A stretch of 64,000 nucleotides of DNA from Vibrio bivalvicida (GCF_001399455.2 NZ_LLEI02000043.1:1-64000), one strand, 5' to 3'. Numbered from the stretch's first letter, positions 43,267 through 52,225 are shown. Program-made: numbers and translations. Notes: generated by a model from the letters alone, not told the origin.

Positions 43267-45108
43267 TTAACCTGAGTATGCGTGCGGACTTGAGTATTTC
43301 CACAGGGGGTTCCAGTAAGATTCAAGCAAGTCGTCAACTGGTTCACCTTCGATAAGGTAATTGACCTCCGCCAAATTGCCTGGGTAAAGGTTGTCTGAAC
43401 CAACGATACAGACTTCGTCGTCTACAATCATAACTTTTGCGTGATTACCGGGGGCAGAGTTGACAGGCCCATAGAAGTACCCGCTGGCACTGACAGTAGT
43501 CCAGAATGGGTGTCCGATGATGCCTTGGCTAGGTGGTCTCTCTGATAGTGGCTGGGTTTTCAATGTCGCTGTTTTTCCTTCTTCAGGAAGGTTTGGCCAC
43601 TTGTATGTTTCACCTTCGGTTAGTTTGTCTGCCGGTACTTTGTCTGTGAAGAAGAACGGTGCGATGAAAAGACGTGACAGCGCGTTTTTACGTTTGCCAT
43701 CACTGTCGTCAAATAGTTGATCAGTCTTTGCATCATGGGTCATGTAATACTCCATCAACCCAAATGTTCGTATGGCCCCGGAGCCAAAAGAGTATTGATC
43801 ACCTTCTGCACCTGCTCCGGCGTCTAACGGAGAGACAACTATCTGAACAGTCAACTCCTCGTTTTTCAGCAATGCCTCTATAATCCAGTGGCATACAACA
43901 TGATCTTTCCAGTTCTTTTTCCAGGCACTAATTATATCCTGTTGTGACATACGGATAGTATGTTTAGCATTCAGGATAAGGCTCTTTTTCATTATCTCTG
44001 AGCCTATCTTAAAATCGGTATCCCGGTTAGGGCCGGTCCAGTATTTGCCCACGGTCAGAATCCGGTCTGTTTTTTTATAGTTCTCCAGCTTGTCGTAAGA
44101 GTTGTATACAAGACGTTCTTCAAAAACATTGGCATCGAGATCTGAAACCGAGCGTAAGTCAAACTTTTCGATTTCATCGACGGCAGGCAAAGGAGGTAAA
44201 ACAGGGATCTCAGAGTCAGTGCCGGGTTGGATGCCAGTTCGATGGGTCTCGAGAATATTGTTCTGCTTTTCCTGTATGTAGTCCTGTACATAACTAAGCT
44301 CGAAAGGGTCATTTGGATAACTAGGCTCGTTATCCCTGTTGTTCCAGACTAGGTTGTCGGTATCTAATGACTCTTTGGTTAGCAGAAATGTATCTGCCGT
44401 CCATAACTCGTTAAGGAATAGCTGAGCACCTAAACTAGCTGCACCGTGGACTACGACTGATACGTCATGAACAGGCGGATAGCTTCGGAACAGGTCCATA
44501 TTTAGGTTGTGGCCTCCAACTAGGGATTCAACACCATCACAGGCAATGATCTTGGTGTGGTTCCAGGTCATCTTCGTATCTGAATCAGAAATTAATGATT
44601 CGGGAAGAAATTTCTTCTGTGCTGACATCCAAGAGCCAGAGACCCGCTGATAGAATCTGCCTACGACAAACTCAGGCATGATCTCCCAGTACTCTGAGCG
44701 TGTTCTGATTAAGCGGATCAAAGCGGCTTTAAAATCAATAAGGTTGTCAGGCTCATTGATAGGGTAAAGTGGCGTCTGACCAAATATGAACCTGAATTGT
44801 GGAGGTTCGTTTCGATCCATAGGGTTGGTAAGTGCGGTATCTATCGCCCCCAGTATTGCTCTTGCCCAGTCAGGGTCGGGACTATTGAGCGATGAGATAT
44901 CGCATCGATAACGTGTCTTCTGCACTATCTCAACAATAGCCCGTTCAAATTCCCCTTGGCGCGCAATTGCTCTAGGCATTATTTCTGGGCCAAATGGCAT
45001 TCCCCAGATACTAGGGGTATCAAGTAGTCTTACATAGTTCACATCACTGTCATGATAGAAAAGTTCTTTCTTTGATAGTTCTGCTTTGATTGATTCTATT
45101 TTACTCAT
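43267..45108 (-). CDS. Phospholipase D-family protein with two HKD motifs
   Basis: The 613-residue protein has two HxKxxxxD motifs: His184-Lys186-Asp191 in WNHTKIIACDGVESLVGGHN and His556-Lys558-Asp563 in GNHAKVMIVDDEVCIVGSDN. The GGHN and downstream PPVHDVSVVVHGAA resemble the eukaryotic-like PldA/Tle5 group of bacterial phospholipases D, several of which are type VI secretion effectors. No signal peptide or PAAR/VgrG-type domain is present. It follows the Tat-lipase-like gene by 84 bases in the same direction. ATG 45108 is preferred over 45177 because the extension looks non-coding. Targets would be phospholipids; whether secreted is unknown. Confidence 0.82.
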   Translation of the reverse strand: MSKIESIKAELSKKELFYHDSDVNYVRLLDTPSIWGMPFGPEIMPRAIARQGEFERAIVEIVQKTRYRCDISSLNSPDPDWARAILGAIDTALTNPMDRNEPPQFRFIFGQTPLYPINEPDNLIDFKAALIRLIRTRSEYWEIMPEFVVGRFYQRVSGSWMSAQKKFLPESLISDSDTKMTWNHTKIIACDGVESLVGGHNLNMDLFRSYPPVHDVSVVVHGAASLGAQLFLNELWTADTFLLTKESLDTDNLVWNNRDNEPSYPNDPFELSYVQDYIQEKQNNILETHRTGIQPGTDSEIPVLPPLPAVDEIEKFDLRSVSDLDANVFEERLVYNSYDKLENYKKTDRILTVGKYWTGPNRDTDFKIGSEIMKKSLILNAKHTIRMSQQDIISAWKKNWKDHVVCHWIIEALLKNEELTVQIVVSPLDAGAGAEGDQYSFGSGAIRTFGLMEYYMTHDAKTDQLFDDSDGKRKNALSRLFIAPFFFTDKVPADKLTEGETYKWPNLPEEGKTATLKTQPLSERPPSQGIIGHPFWTTVSASGYFYGPVNSAPGNHAKVMIVDDEVCIVGSDNLYPGNLAEVNYLIEGEPVDDLLESYWNPLWKYSSPHAYSG

Positions 45109-45192
45109 CTTCACTCTAACTTGCTGTTTATAAACAGCTCGGCAATCGGTAAGTGGACTTTTACTTAATTTAGTCAACGGTTGGTCTAAGAG

Positions 45193-46530
45193 TTATAAAA
45201 ACTTCCAGTCAACCCAGCCCTTGTTTCTTCTCTCAGTGGTTACTGGGTAAGCCAACTTATACGGAGGATCGCCTACTACGTCGTCCATATAATAGGTATC
45301 GTTCGGGTTACGACCCCATATAGAAGAGACTCGGCGGACATATGGTCTTCCGGGAAGAGTGTTACTGTTTCGAGTTTCTCCTCCTCCCATAATGTCGAAT
45401 TCACGATGGAAGGTATGAATTTCTTTTCTTAGCTCTAAAACACTTTTCTCAACTGCGCAAGGGACGTCGAAATTCGTCCCCCATTTGGTTAAATAGCCTC
45501 TGGCCATTTTGTAGACCAGCTCTGGAACGGGAGCTACCGAATCACTTGCTTTGTCAGCCGAGTAGTAACTGTCACTGGTAGTATTTCCAGCTACTGTGCT
45601 GTGTCGGCCCCGACATGCATAGAGTTCATAACCAATCGGCTGAGGGCGGTTGCTGTCAGGGGCGAGGGGATCGGCTTGCTGTGCCTGATTTGCCATACTT
45701 GCCCAGCCGGGGTATCTCATGATCCAGTCCCACCAAGACTGGTTATGGATAACTATTTCATTGTTTTCGTTTCTCATTCTTCCGTTTGGCCGCGGCACCA
45801 GTGCCTGGAAAGCATGATCCTGTACATTTAAGTTGTATGACTGATCCCAGGAATAAACGCCCACGTAGTTGACAACATTCGGTGGCAGTTGAGTGAGGAT
45901 ACTCCACCATGTACCAGGCCCTGGAACAGGATCAATGGCAAAAATATTTACTGGGGTGGTACGTGTCTTTTCATCGCCATACGCATACAAGAACCAAGCC
46001 GCCATGATGGCTTCGCAAGCTCCCCGGCTATGGCCAATGAAATTAATTACGTTCGCTTTAGTTGCGGCCGCTAGGTTTGCGCCGTGTAGTGCTAAAGCTG
46101 GCATAGTCCAGCCCATAAGAGATTCTTTATATTTTCTGTACTGATTTCCGCTTATATAGTTAGAAATATCTGACAGCAGGTCATCTGGTGCATTGAGCGG
46201 TCCGTTGACCATTAATGGCTCACTGGTGTCTCTGGTGTGTGCCCAGTCATTCTCACCGGCTCCCCTTACTGTTATTCCAACACCTTTCAGCTCGTTTATG
46301 ATTCTGACAGGTATATAGCCTGTTGAAGGAAGGTATATATTCTTATCACTTGCTTCACGTGATACTTCCCCTTCGTCACGGGTACAGGCTGTACCAGAGA
46401 AAGATACCGTCATTACACCTGTTTTCTCAGTCAGTGAGAATTTCGGCAGAGCCGGAAGAGAGGTGCTTACAAGTAAGCCTGAACCGCCTATCAGGCCGGA
46501 TTTAAGGAAATCTCGCCTTCTTATATTCAT
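45193..46530 (-). CDS. Tat-exported lipase-like alpha/beta hydrolase
   Basis: The 445-residue protein begins with a Tat signal (NIRRRDFLKSGLIGGSGLLV), then a domain with the serine-hydrolase elbow INFIGHSRGACEAIMAAW, Ser168 as nucleophile, and IFAIDPVPGPGTWW, a probable acid region. GHSRGA resembles the GxSxG elbow of DUF2235/Tle1-type phospholipases. It would be folded in the cytoplasm and exported. Upstream of and co-directional with the phospholipase D gene. I cannot assign a substrate; a phospholipase or lipase is most likely. Confidence 0.7.
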   Translation of the reverse strand: MNIRRRDFLKSGLIGGSGLLVSTSLPALPKFSLTEKTGVMTVSFSGTACTRDEGEVSREASDKNIYLPSTGYIPVRIINELKGVGITVRGAGENDWAHTRDTSEPLMVNGPLNAPDDLLSDISNYISGNQYRKYKESLMGWTMPALALHGANLAAATKANVINFIGHSRGACEAIMAAWFLYAYGDEKTRTTPVNIFAIDPVPGPGTWWSILTQLPPNVVNYVGVYSWDQSYNLNVQDHAFQALVPRPNGRMRNENNEIVIHNQSWWDWIMRYPGWASMANQAQQADPLAPDSNRPQPIGYELYACRGRHSTVAGNTTSDSYYSADKASDSVAPVPELVYKMARGYLTKWGTNFDVPCAVEKSVLELRKEIHTFHREFDIMGGGETRNSNTLPGRPYVRRVSSIWGRNPNDTYYMDDVVGDPPYKLAYPVTTERRNKGWVDWKFL

Positions 46531-46904
46531 ATGCCCTAGTCCAAAAAATAGTCGAAAATGTGTTTTATAGTTTGAAGTGAATTCATAATTTGCTGAGATC
46601 GAGATACTAACAGTAAATAGATTGTGTTCAAATAATTCTATGCAATTTAATGCAATGCCTATTGTTGAGTTTCCGGGGGTGACTTTTTTCTAAACGGGAA
46701 TCAGGTTCTGTTTATATATTACTGCCCGAGAGCGTTATTGATTTAATCCTGGGAGTTTTAATATCTGAATGCGAATATCGGGGCTAGGTCTTGCATTTTG
46801 CCTATCTGAGTTCTCCATACTAGCATTAATTTAGCTTTTGCTAATTTATGACTATAGTTGTAACTGACTCATCGCTGTCCAAAGCCATGTTAAGCAAGAC
46901 CAAA
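46531..46904. other. AT-rich intergenic region with one copy of a 24-bp repeat
   Basis: 374 bases between the hydrolase gene start and the sigma factor gene end. It should hold the hydrolase promoter, which I cannot pinpoint. The stretch at 46860-46883 is repeated at 52085-52108. Confidence 0.5.
46860..46883 (+). repeat. 24-bp repeat, left copy
   Basis: Begins GTAACTGACTCATC and ends TGTCCAAA. It matches the right copy (52085-52108) at 22 of 24 positions in the same orientation. The copies bracket a 5.2-kb accessory block. Confidence 0.7.
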
Positions 46905-48134
46905 TCAATGTGTTAATTCTCGTAATCTCAACTGCAAAAAAACACGCGTCGCGGTACTTGGCGCCTTCTCAATTGCCAGTTTATAAAAAATGCTAGCTTC
47001 TGTTTTTTGCCCTAATTTGCTGAGAATATGCGCACGTGCCGCGTACCAAGGTTGGTAATCTTTAAGGTCTTCTTTTAACTCGTCCAACTTCTTGAGCGCA
47101 AGTTCTGCGCGTTCTGTTTCTGCAAGCACTACTGCCCAGTTCAAGGTGACAACTGGAGTAGGTTCGAAGCGCCATAGTGATTGATAAAGCAAAGACATCT
47201 GAATCCAATCGGGCTTGGGTTTCATCATATGACAGTCTGCAATTGCTGCCTTGATCTGAAAAGGGCCAGGTCGCCTTTTTTCGATAGCCTTGGAAAGGAT
47301 GCATTGAGCTTCATCAATATTGATTTGCTGCCATAATGTGCTGTCTTGTTCTTCAACTGGCACTATGGCACCACTAACATTGATTCGAGCCGCGCTTCTC
47401 GCATCGGTAAATAACATTAATGCCAGTATACCTTCTACTTCTGGTTCATTGGGTCGCAGTGTCATCAGAAGTCTGGCCAAAAAGATGCCCTCTTGGCATA
47501 GGGAACGTGGGCTCTCGTCTTCTGTTACATAGCCAGTGGTGAATATCAAATAGATGGTTTTAAGCACCGTTTCCAATCTGTCACCCCATTTGTCTGTTTC
47601 TGGGGTAGAGAACGGAATGCCTTTGGCTTTAATCGATGTTTTCGCGCGATACAGTCGTTGTCCCATGGCTTTTTCGTTATCTAGGAAAGCGGCGGCGATT
47701 TCCTTGGTCGTTAAATTGCAGACCGTACGTAGGGTCAACGCGATACGCGATTTTTCTTCCAAGGCTGGATGACAGCAGGTAAAGATGAGCCGTAAACGCT
47801 CATCCGGAATGGTTTCATGAACGTCATACTCTAAGTCTGCGGTAAAATGGTCAGCTAGATCCACCGTCTTACGTTGCTCTCGTTGCACCCGACGAATCTG
47901 GTCAATTCCCTTATTTAAGCCGACTCTCATTAGCCAAGCCATAGGGTTATGAGGTGGCCCGGACCGAGTCCAGTGTTTCAAGGCCGATATTGTTGCTTCC
48001 TGTAGGGCATCCTCGGCTAACTGAAAATCATTAAGGCGCGAAATAAGCCCCGCCAAAAGCAGCCCTCTGTCTTGATGCAAGAGATCATGAATAATACGAC
48101 TGACCGGGATCGCTTTTGAAGAGGCGTTATTCAT
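46905..48134 (-). CDS. ECF-type sigma factor, ECF42 group (DUF6596)
   Basis: The 409-residue protein has sigma region 2 (DFQLAEDALQEATISALKHW near residue 31 and NPMAWLMRVGLNKGIDQIRR near 62), region 4 (CNLTTKEIAAAFLDNEKAMG near 138) and a C-terminal extension of about 200 residues with TPR-like helices, as in ECF42 sigma factors (DUF6596). These lack an anti-sigma factor and are encoded with a DGPF/YCII protein, as here, three bases upstream. It probably directs transcription of that gene pair among others; signal unknown. Confidence 0.9.
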   Translation of the reverse strand: MNNASSKAIPVSRIIHDLLHQDRGLLLAGLISRLNDFQLAEDALQEATISALKHWTRSGPPHNPMAWLMRVGLNKGIDQIRRVQREQRKTVDLADHFTADLEYDVHETIPDERLRLIFTCCHPALEEKSRIALTLRTVCNLTTKEIAAAFLDNEKAMGQRLYRAKTSIKAKGIPFSTPETDKWGDRLETVLKTIYLIFTTGYVTEDESPRSLCQEGIFLARLLMTLRPNEPEVEGILALMLFTDARSAARINVSGAIVPVEEQDSTLWQQINIDEAQCILSKAIEKRRPGPFQIKAAIADCHMMKPKPDWIQMSLLYQSLWRFEPTPVVTLNWAVVLAETERAELALKKLDELKEDLKDYQPWYAARAHILSKLGQKTEASIFYKLAIEKAPSTATRVFLQLRLRELTH

Positions 48135-48137
48135 ACG

Positions 48138-48497
48138 TTAATCAGCTTCGTTGTAATTCAGCAAAGGGCGGACCTCGATGGTGCCGAACTTAGCCACGGG
48201 AATGATTGCTGCACATTTCAATGCGGCGTCCAAGTCGGGCACGTCAACGATGTAGTATCCCCCCAAGTTTTCGCGTGTTTCTGCAAAGGGACCGTCCATG
48301 GTTTCCACCTTACCGGAGTGGATTCTCAGTGAAGTTGCCGTTTCTACCCCCTCCAATCCCTCGCCACCAACAAGCACGCCATCTTTTTCGAATGTCTCAG
48401 AGGTAAGGGCAAAATCTGCCATCATCTTGTCAAATTCAGGCGTGCCAAATACTGGCTCTTTATCTGGTGCGGCATAAAGCAAAAGCATATATTTCAT
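48138..48497 (-). CDS. DGPF (YCII-related) protein
   Basis: The 119-residue protein of the YCII/DGPF family begins MKYMLLLYAAPDKEP and has VETMDGPFAETRENLGGYYI near residue 72, with the name-giving DGPF. Such proteins accompany ECF42 sigma factors; their biochemical role is not known. AGGAAA lies eight bases before the ATG. It precedes the sigma gene in the same operon. Confidence 0.9.
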   Translation of the reverse strand: MKYMLLLYAAPDKEPVFGTPEFDKMMADFALTSETFEKDGVLVGGEGLEGVETATSLRIHSGKVETMDGPFAETRENLGGYYIVDVPDLDAALKCAAIIPVAKFGTIEVRPLLNYNEAD

Positions 48498-48833
48498 CTT
48501 GGATTTCCTTCTGGTTTGTTGTTTCCTACTCAAGGACGTTTTCGCTTTGCCATTTTCGACATGAACTAAAAATTTTTTGCCTTGCGAATGTACAATAGTA
48601 CAGAGAATAAACAGTTATCAATTGCGAGATTTGTGCTAGGTGTCTTTAGATAGAAGGACAGATGCCATTACGTTGGCTATTGACCTATTTGATCTAATGC
48701 AGCAGAGAGCCAAATGAATATAGGCCTTGCAAATATCTATTATTCAGTTCCGAAAATGGCGCATCTTATTTATCTTCTGTTGTTAGTATCTAGTTGAAAG
48801 TATTTAATATAAAAGCAAACTGGAGTAAAAGGT
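48498..48833. promoter_or_regulatory. Divergent intergenic region
   Basis: 336 bases between the divergent DGPF and PEP-mutase-like genes. It is AT-rich and should hold the ECF42-controlled promoter of the DGPF-sigma operon, but I cannot assign it. No gene recognised. Confidence 0.45.
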
Positions 48834-49592
48834 ATGTTCAAGAATATGCATGAAATGGAAGAACCACTAGTTATTGGTAATGTATGGGATGTACCAAGCG
48901 CGAAAATCGCCGAAAGTGTCGGGTTTTCTGTTATTGGTACTTCTAGCGCAGCTATTGCTAAAAATCTTGGAAAGGAAGATGGAGAAAATATCCGTTTCGA
49001 AGACCTTTTGTCGATTGTAAAAGCAATTGTGAAGTCAACAGAACTGCCTTTGACCGTAGATCTTGAGTCCGGCTACGGAGAGACACCCGAAATCATAGCA
49101 AAGAATATGATTGAGTTAGTTAAAATTGGTGTTGTTGGAGTCAACATAGAAGACAGTGTCGTGGTAGACGGTGAAAGGTGCTTGTGTGACAGCGCTCTGT
49201 TCAGCAAAACTTTAGAAAAAGTTAGAGAATGTATTCGCGAAGCAGGCCTTGAAATTTTTATTAATGTCAGAAGTGACGCGTTCCTACTTAATGTTGAAGA
49301 GCCTCTTGTAACTAGCATCGAGAGAATTAATCGATACCAACAGGCGGGCGCTGATGGCATTTTCCTACCATGTATCAATAAAAAAGATGATATCAAATCA
49401 GTTGTCGATAGCACCTCACTGCCGATAAATGTAATGTGCCTTCCGGGATTACCTAGTTTTTCAGAACTTAAAAAACTAGGTGTAAAACGCATAAGCATGG
49501 GCAATTTTGTACATGAGGCAATGCTTGCCTCTTTATCTTCTAGCTTGGCTTCAATTAAAAGAGAGCAATCTTTTGAGGCATTATTTAAATAG
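48834..49592 (+). CDS. Isocitrate lyase/PEP mutase superfamily protein
   Basis: The 252-residue protein has the superfamily's barrel pattern: NVWDVPSAKIAESVGFSVIG near residue 17 and the metal/substrate strand LPLTVDLESGYGETPEII near 75. NVRSDAFLLN lies near 148, with IERINRYQQAGADGIFLPC after it. Members include PEP mutase, phosphonopyruvate hydrolase and oxaloacetate decarboxylase. The KKCGH loop of isocitrate lyases is absent, and the EDK-x5-NS of true PEP mutase is not seen. Reaction unknown. Base composition is low-GC, like the membrane pair downstream, suggesting transfer. Monocistronic, with a terminator. Confidence 0.78.
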   Translation: MFKNMHEMEEPLVIGNVWDVPSAKIAESVGFSVIGTSSAAIAKNLGKEDGENIRFEDLLSIVKAIVKSTELPLTVDLESGYGETPEIIAKNMIELVKIGVVGVNIEDSVVVDGERCLCDSALFSKTLEKVRECIREAGLEIFINVRSDAFLLNVEEPLVTSIERINRYQQAGADGIFLPCINKKDDIKSVVDSTSLPINVMCLPGLPSFSELKKLGVKRISMGNFVHEAMLASLSSSLASIKREQSFEALFK

Positions 49593-49601
49593 CCTTTATT
49601 A

Positions 49602-49625
49602 GTTTCAGCCACTTTTGGCTGAAAC
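49602..49625 (+). terminator. Hairpin after the PEP-mutase-like gene
   Basis: Perfect 9-bp stem GTTTCAGCC / GGCTGAAAC with a six-base ACTTTT loop, ten bases past the stop and followed by ACTTTT. Confidence 0.75.
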
Positions 49626-49737
49626 ACTTTTGCCCCAAAACGTTTTAGTTAAATCTATTAATAGTGCAGATAAAGTGGTGCAATAACTTACTTTTTCTAA
49701 CCCTAGAACATCTACAAGTTTGTAGGTTTTGTCAAAG

Positions 49738-50979
49738 TTAGTCTGCCGAACTACAAAAAACAGAACTAAGAGATTGTAAAGATAGCTTTATGAACTTCTC
49801 ACCCATATCGTCATCAATGGTGTATTTAGTCTGTTCTTTTCCATCAACTTCAACCTTTTCATCTAGGATAGTGAATCTAGCTCTATGCTCGCTGTCTGGG
49901 GTAGTTAGCACTAAATCACCCTCACTATCTGAGATTTCATCGAACCATAGTTTAAGTGTTGGTAGTTCTTCCCTCGTAGGGAACTGGAATTTTTCGTATT
50001 TACCTTCAATTACGGCTATATCTTCAAATTCAAAGCGATTGGTTAGGTCTTCCAATAACTTCTGACACGAATTTTTTACTAGGTTCTGTAAAGGTGACGC
50101 ATTAGCCATCTTGATGACTTCTCTAGATGCTACGTCATGTTCTAGGTTGCTAAAGCTTGCCTCACCAACTACACCCATATGACCACGTATAACCTCTTCG
50201 ATAGCACTAAAGGTATTTAATATGTTCTGGTCTCTAGAATTTCCATCTTCTTCTGGTGACACATCCCATACCTCTTTAAAGTCGTCACCCATGTAATACG
50301 CTAGATGAATGACTTCTGAATAGGCTCTGCTGAATATCTCTACACTAGAATCTGACAAGTCTATGAACCTAACCCCTATGTCATCACTAAGCTTATGCAG
50401 GTTGTTTTGGAGATGTGTATACAACTGGTGAATGAAACCATCTAGAGCTCGTTTTTGGTCGGGGTTCTTTTCTTTGTGCTCCGAGAAATGCTCGTAAAAG
50501 CTATAAAGGATTTCACCTGTCTGAATAACAAACCTATTCACTTCCGTTACAGCAGTCGGCTTTAAGGTGACTTCGCCTTTTTCTTGAATGCGGTTGAACT
50601 CGTACAATTCTGAGAAAATTACAGGTAAATCTTCCTCTGTTATATACTTGAACTTCGCATTCTTTACCCGTCTTCCCATGACTTTTTCAAAATGCTTTTG
50701 TTGCTCGTAATACATTTCATAAAGACGCTTGTCCTTTTGTAGCTCTAAACCCTTCATAGTCTGCTCTGAACGGTGGTTAGCAGTAACCCAAGCAACTAAA
50801 GGAATGCTCAAAGAGGCGATAGTCATAGGTATTTTGAAGGTCGTCCAGAAGTCAGCTAGTAGCTTGGGTGCATCTTCATAGGTGTGGAGCACGTAACCCA
50901 ATGCAAATGAGCCTAAAATCGGTACTCCTATTGCTGCTTTGAATAGCTTTGTTTGAGATAGTTTTTTGTTATCTGACAT
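49738..50979 (-). CDS. Membrane-anchored protein of unknown function (413 aa), downstream partner of SieB-like gene
   Basis: I do not recognise this family. There are two N-terminal hydrophobic segments (VPILGSFALGYVLHTY near residue 19 and IPMTIASLSIPLVAWVTA near 49), then a cytosolic region of about 340 residues, largely helical and charged, ending with a beta-prone part near 365-395. There is a histidine/glutamate-rich stretch (EHFSEHKEKN) near 160. It starts five bases after the upstream SieB-like gene (AAGG site) and is clearly co-transcribed. Codon use is AT-rich. A membrane defence or stress role is inferred from the company and layout only. Confidence 0.55.
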   Translation of the reverse strand: MSDNKKLSQTKLFKAAIGVPILGSFALGYVLHTYEDAPKLLADFWTTFKIPMTIASLSIPLVAWVTANHRSEQTMKGLELQKDKRLYEMYYEQQKHFEKVMGRRVKNAKFKYITEEDLPVIFSELYEFNRIQEKGEVTLKPTAVTEVNRFVIQTGEILYSFYEHFSEHKEKNPDQKRALDGFIHQLYTHLQNNLHKLSDDIGVRFIDLSDSSVEIFSRAYSEVIHLAYYMGDDFKEVWDVSPEEDGNSRDQNILNTFSAIEEVIRGHMGVVGEASFSNLEHDVASREVIKMANASPLQNLVKNSCQKLLEDLTNRFEFEDIAVIEGKYEKFQFPTREELPTLKLWFDEISDSEGDLVLTTPDSEHRARFTILDEKVEVDGKEQTKYTIDDDMGEKFIKLSLQSLSSVFCSSAD

Positions 50980-50984
50980 TGGTT

Positions 50985-51860
50985 CTACCTTCTCATTGAA
51001 CCTATAGCTCCTGAACCTCTAGCTTGGACTGCTAGAATGTAATGCCCATCCAGTTCAGCAAGGTTTCGATAGCACACTTCAAAGTGATTATCTTCGATAA
51101 GTCTCTCTTTCGTATCTTCGGGTAAGGTAAACGAGTAACCTTCTTCGGTGATAATTTCACTCCTCACCATATTGTATTTTGCGTTAAACACGTTAGAAGG
51201 CATCTTCTCTTCTTGCTCTGGTACTCCAAAAGGGATTTCCTGTTCAAAGAAGATTCGCAAAAACTCTTTTTCTTCATCTTTTAAGTCGTTAGAAAAGGCT
51301 ATCAAGGTCTTTTTACGTTCTTCTGCGAGGTAGTTCGTTAAACAATCTCGAACAATTGGATGCAACTCGTAGACGTTTTCAGAGAAGCTCTTGCGCCCTA
51401 TGGCTCTGATGTAACCAATGTTATGAAAGTGAAGAGCAGGGTCTCTATTTCGCTCTAAAGATACGCTTTCGGATAGCATTCTTTTTAATAGTGAAAACTC
51501 TGTTCTATCGAGGTGAGGTAGCGTTGATTCAACTTCTCGTCTAAATGCCGATACCTTAGACTTTACCTTTTTCCTTGCAGCCTCTAGTGCTTGCTTTTGT
51601 TGAAGTGACTCTTCATTTTTGTCTTGTCTACGCTTGTTCCAAGATTTCAGCCAATACAAAAGCTCTATGGATAAGTGGGAAAGGCTGTAAGCGGTCAGCA
51701 TAAGTATGTAGGGGATGTATTCATTTGGTAGCCTCTTCGAAGCCATGAAAGCACTTGTGAAGCTCCAAAAGAATACTAGAAGCAGCACAAACACAAATAG
51801 CTTTAAGGCTGTCTTAACCGAAGTTACTGCTGTTACAAGCTTTAGAATCCACTCTGGCAC
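50985..51860 (-). CDS. SieB-like membrane protein (superinfection exclusion-like)
   Basis: The 291-residue protein has two N-terminal membrane helices (LKLFVFVLLLVFFWSF near residue 19 and YIPYILMLTAYSLSHLSIE near 47), a coiled-coil-prone basic stretch (80-100) and two helix-rich modules. The modules are LDRTEFSLLKRMLSE, then NVYELHPIVRDCLTNYL, and LKDEEKEFLRIFFEQ. This order, membrane helices then L-s-x-x-E-x-x-x-L modules with n-x-Y-x-l-h-P endings, resembles the SieB superinfection-exclusion family. The start is GTG at 51860 with AGGG seven bases upstream. Phage exclusion is inferred; homology is weak by eye. Confidence 0.55.
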   Translation of the reverse strand: MPEWILKLVTAVTSVKTALKLFVFVLLLVFFWSFTSAFMASKRLPNEYIPYILMLTAYSLSHLSIELLYWLKSWNKRRQDKNEESLQQKQALEAARKKVKSKVSAFRREVESTLPHLDRTEFSLLKRMLSESVSLERNRDPALHFHNIGYIRAIGRKSFSENVYELHPIVRDCLTNYLAEERKKTLIAFSNDLKDEEKEFLRIFFEQEIPFGVPEQEEKMPSNVFNAKYNMVRSEIITEEGYSFTLPEDTKERLIEDNHFEVCYRNLAELDGHYILAVQARGSGAIGSMRR

Positions 51861-52195
51861 TCTGTCACCCTATCAATATATGTAAGATGAGGAATTGTAT
51901 CATTTTCTTACAATGCACTGTAAATATAGATGTGCAGATTGGTGAGTATCATGTGTAACCCAGATCAAGGAAATTAGGTGCCCTAAATATTGCTTTGAGA
52001 ACAATCAACCTTTAGTTAAGCGAAAACCGTTAGTTTTAGAGAGCAACAAGGTTTGCAATACCTCATCTAATGCAACTTGGCTAAGTAACTGACTCATCTT
52101 TGTCCAAAAATAACTCTAGTACCCAAAGTCATTAGCACAGTCAATGTTGCCTTCACCTCAATAGAAACCAACAGTTCTCACCGAACCCTGATCCA
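51861..52195. other. Intergenic region with the right copy of a 24-bp repeat
   Basis: About 335 bases upstream of the SieB-like operon, presumably with its promoter. The repeat is at 52085-52108. On the minus strand a 30-codon frame starts inside the repeat (MSQLLSQVALDEV), too short to call. Nothing else seen. Confidence 0.45.
52085..52108 (+). repeat. 24-bp repeat, right copy
   Basis: Begins GTAACTGACTCATC and ends TGTCCAAA; matches 46860-46883 at 22 of 24 positions in the same orientation. The copies bracket the sigma-factor, PEP-mutase-like and SieB-like genes. Confidence 0.7.
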
Positions 52196-52225
52196 GAAAA
52201 TAAAAAGGTCGCATCACGCGACCTT
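52196..52225 (-). terminator. Terminator after the DUF218 gene
   Basis: On the minus strand AAGGTCGC / GCGACCTT, 8-bp stem with a five-base loop, followed by TTTTTATTTT. Confidence 0.88.

Noticed and set aside
46860..52108. Calling the repeat-bracketed block an integrated prophage or genomic island
   Set aside because: No integrase, tRNA target, transposase or phage structural gene is present; kept only as a possibility.
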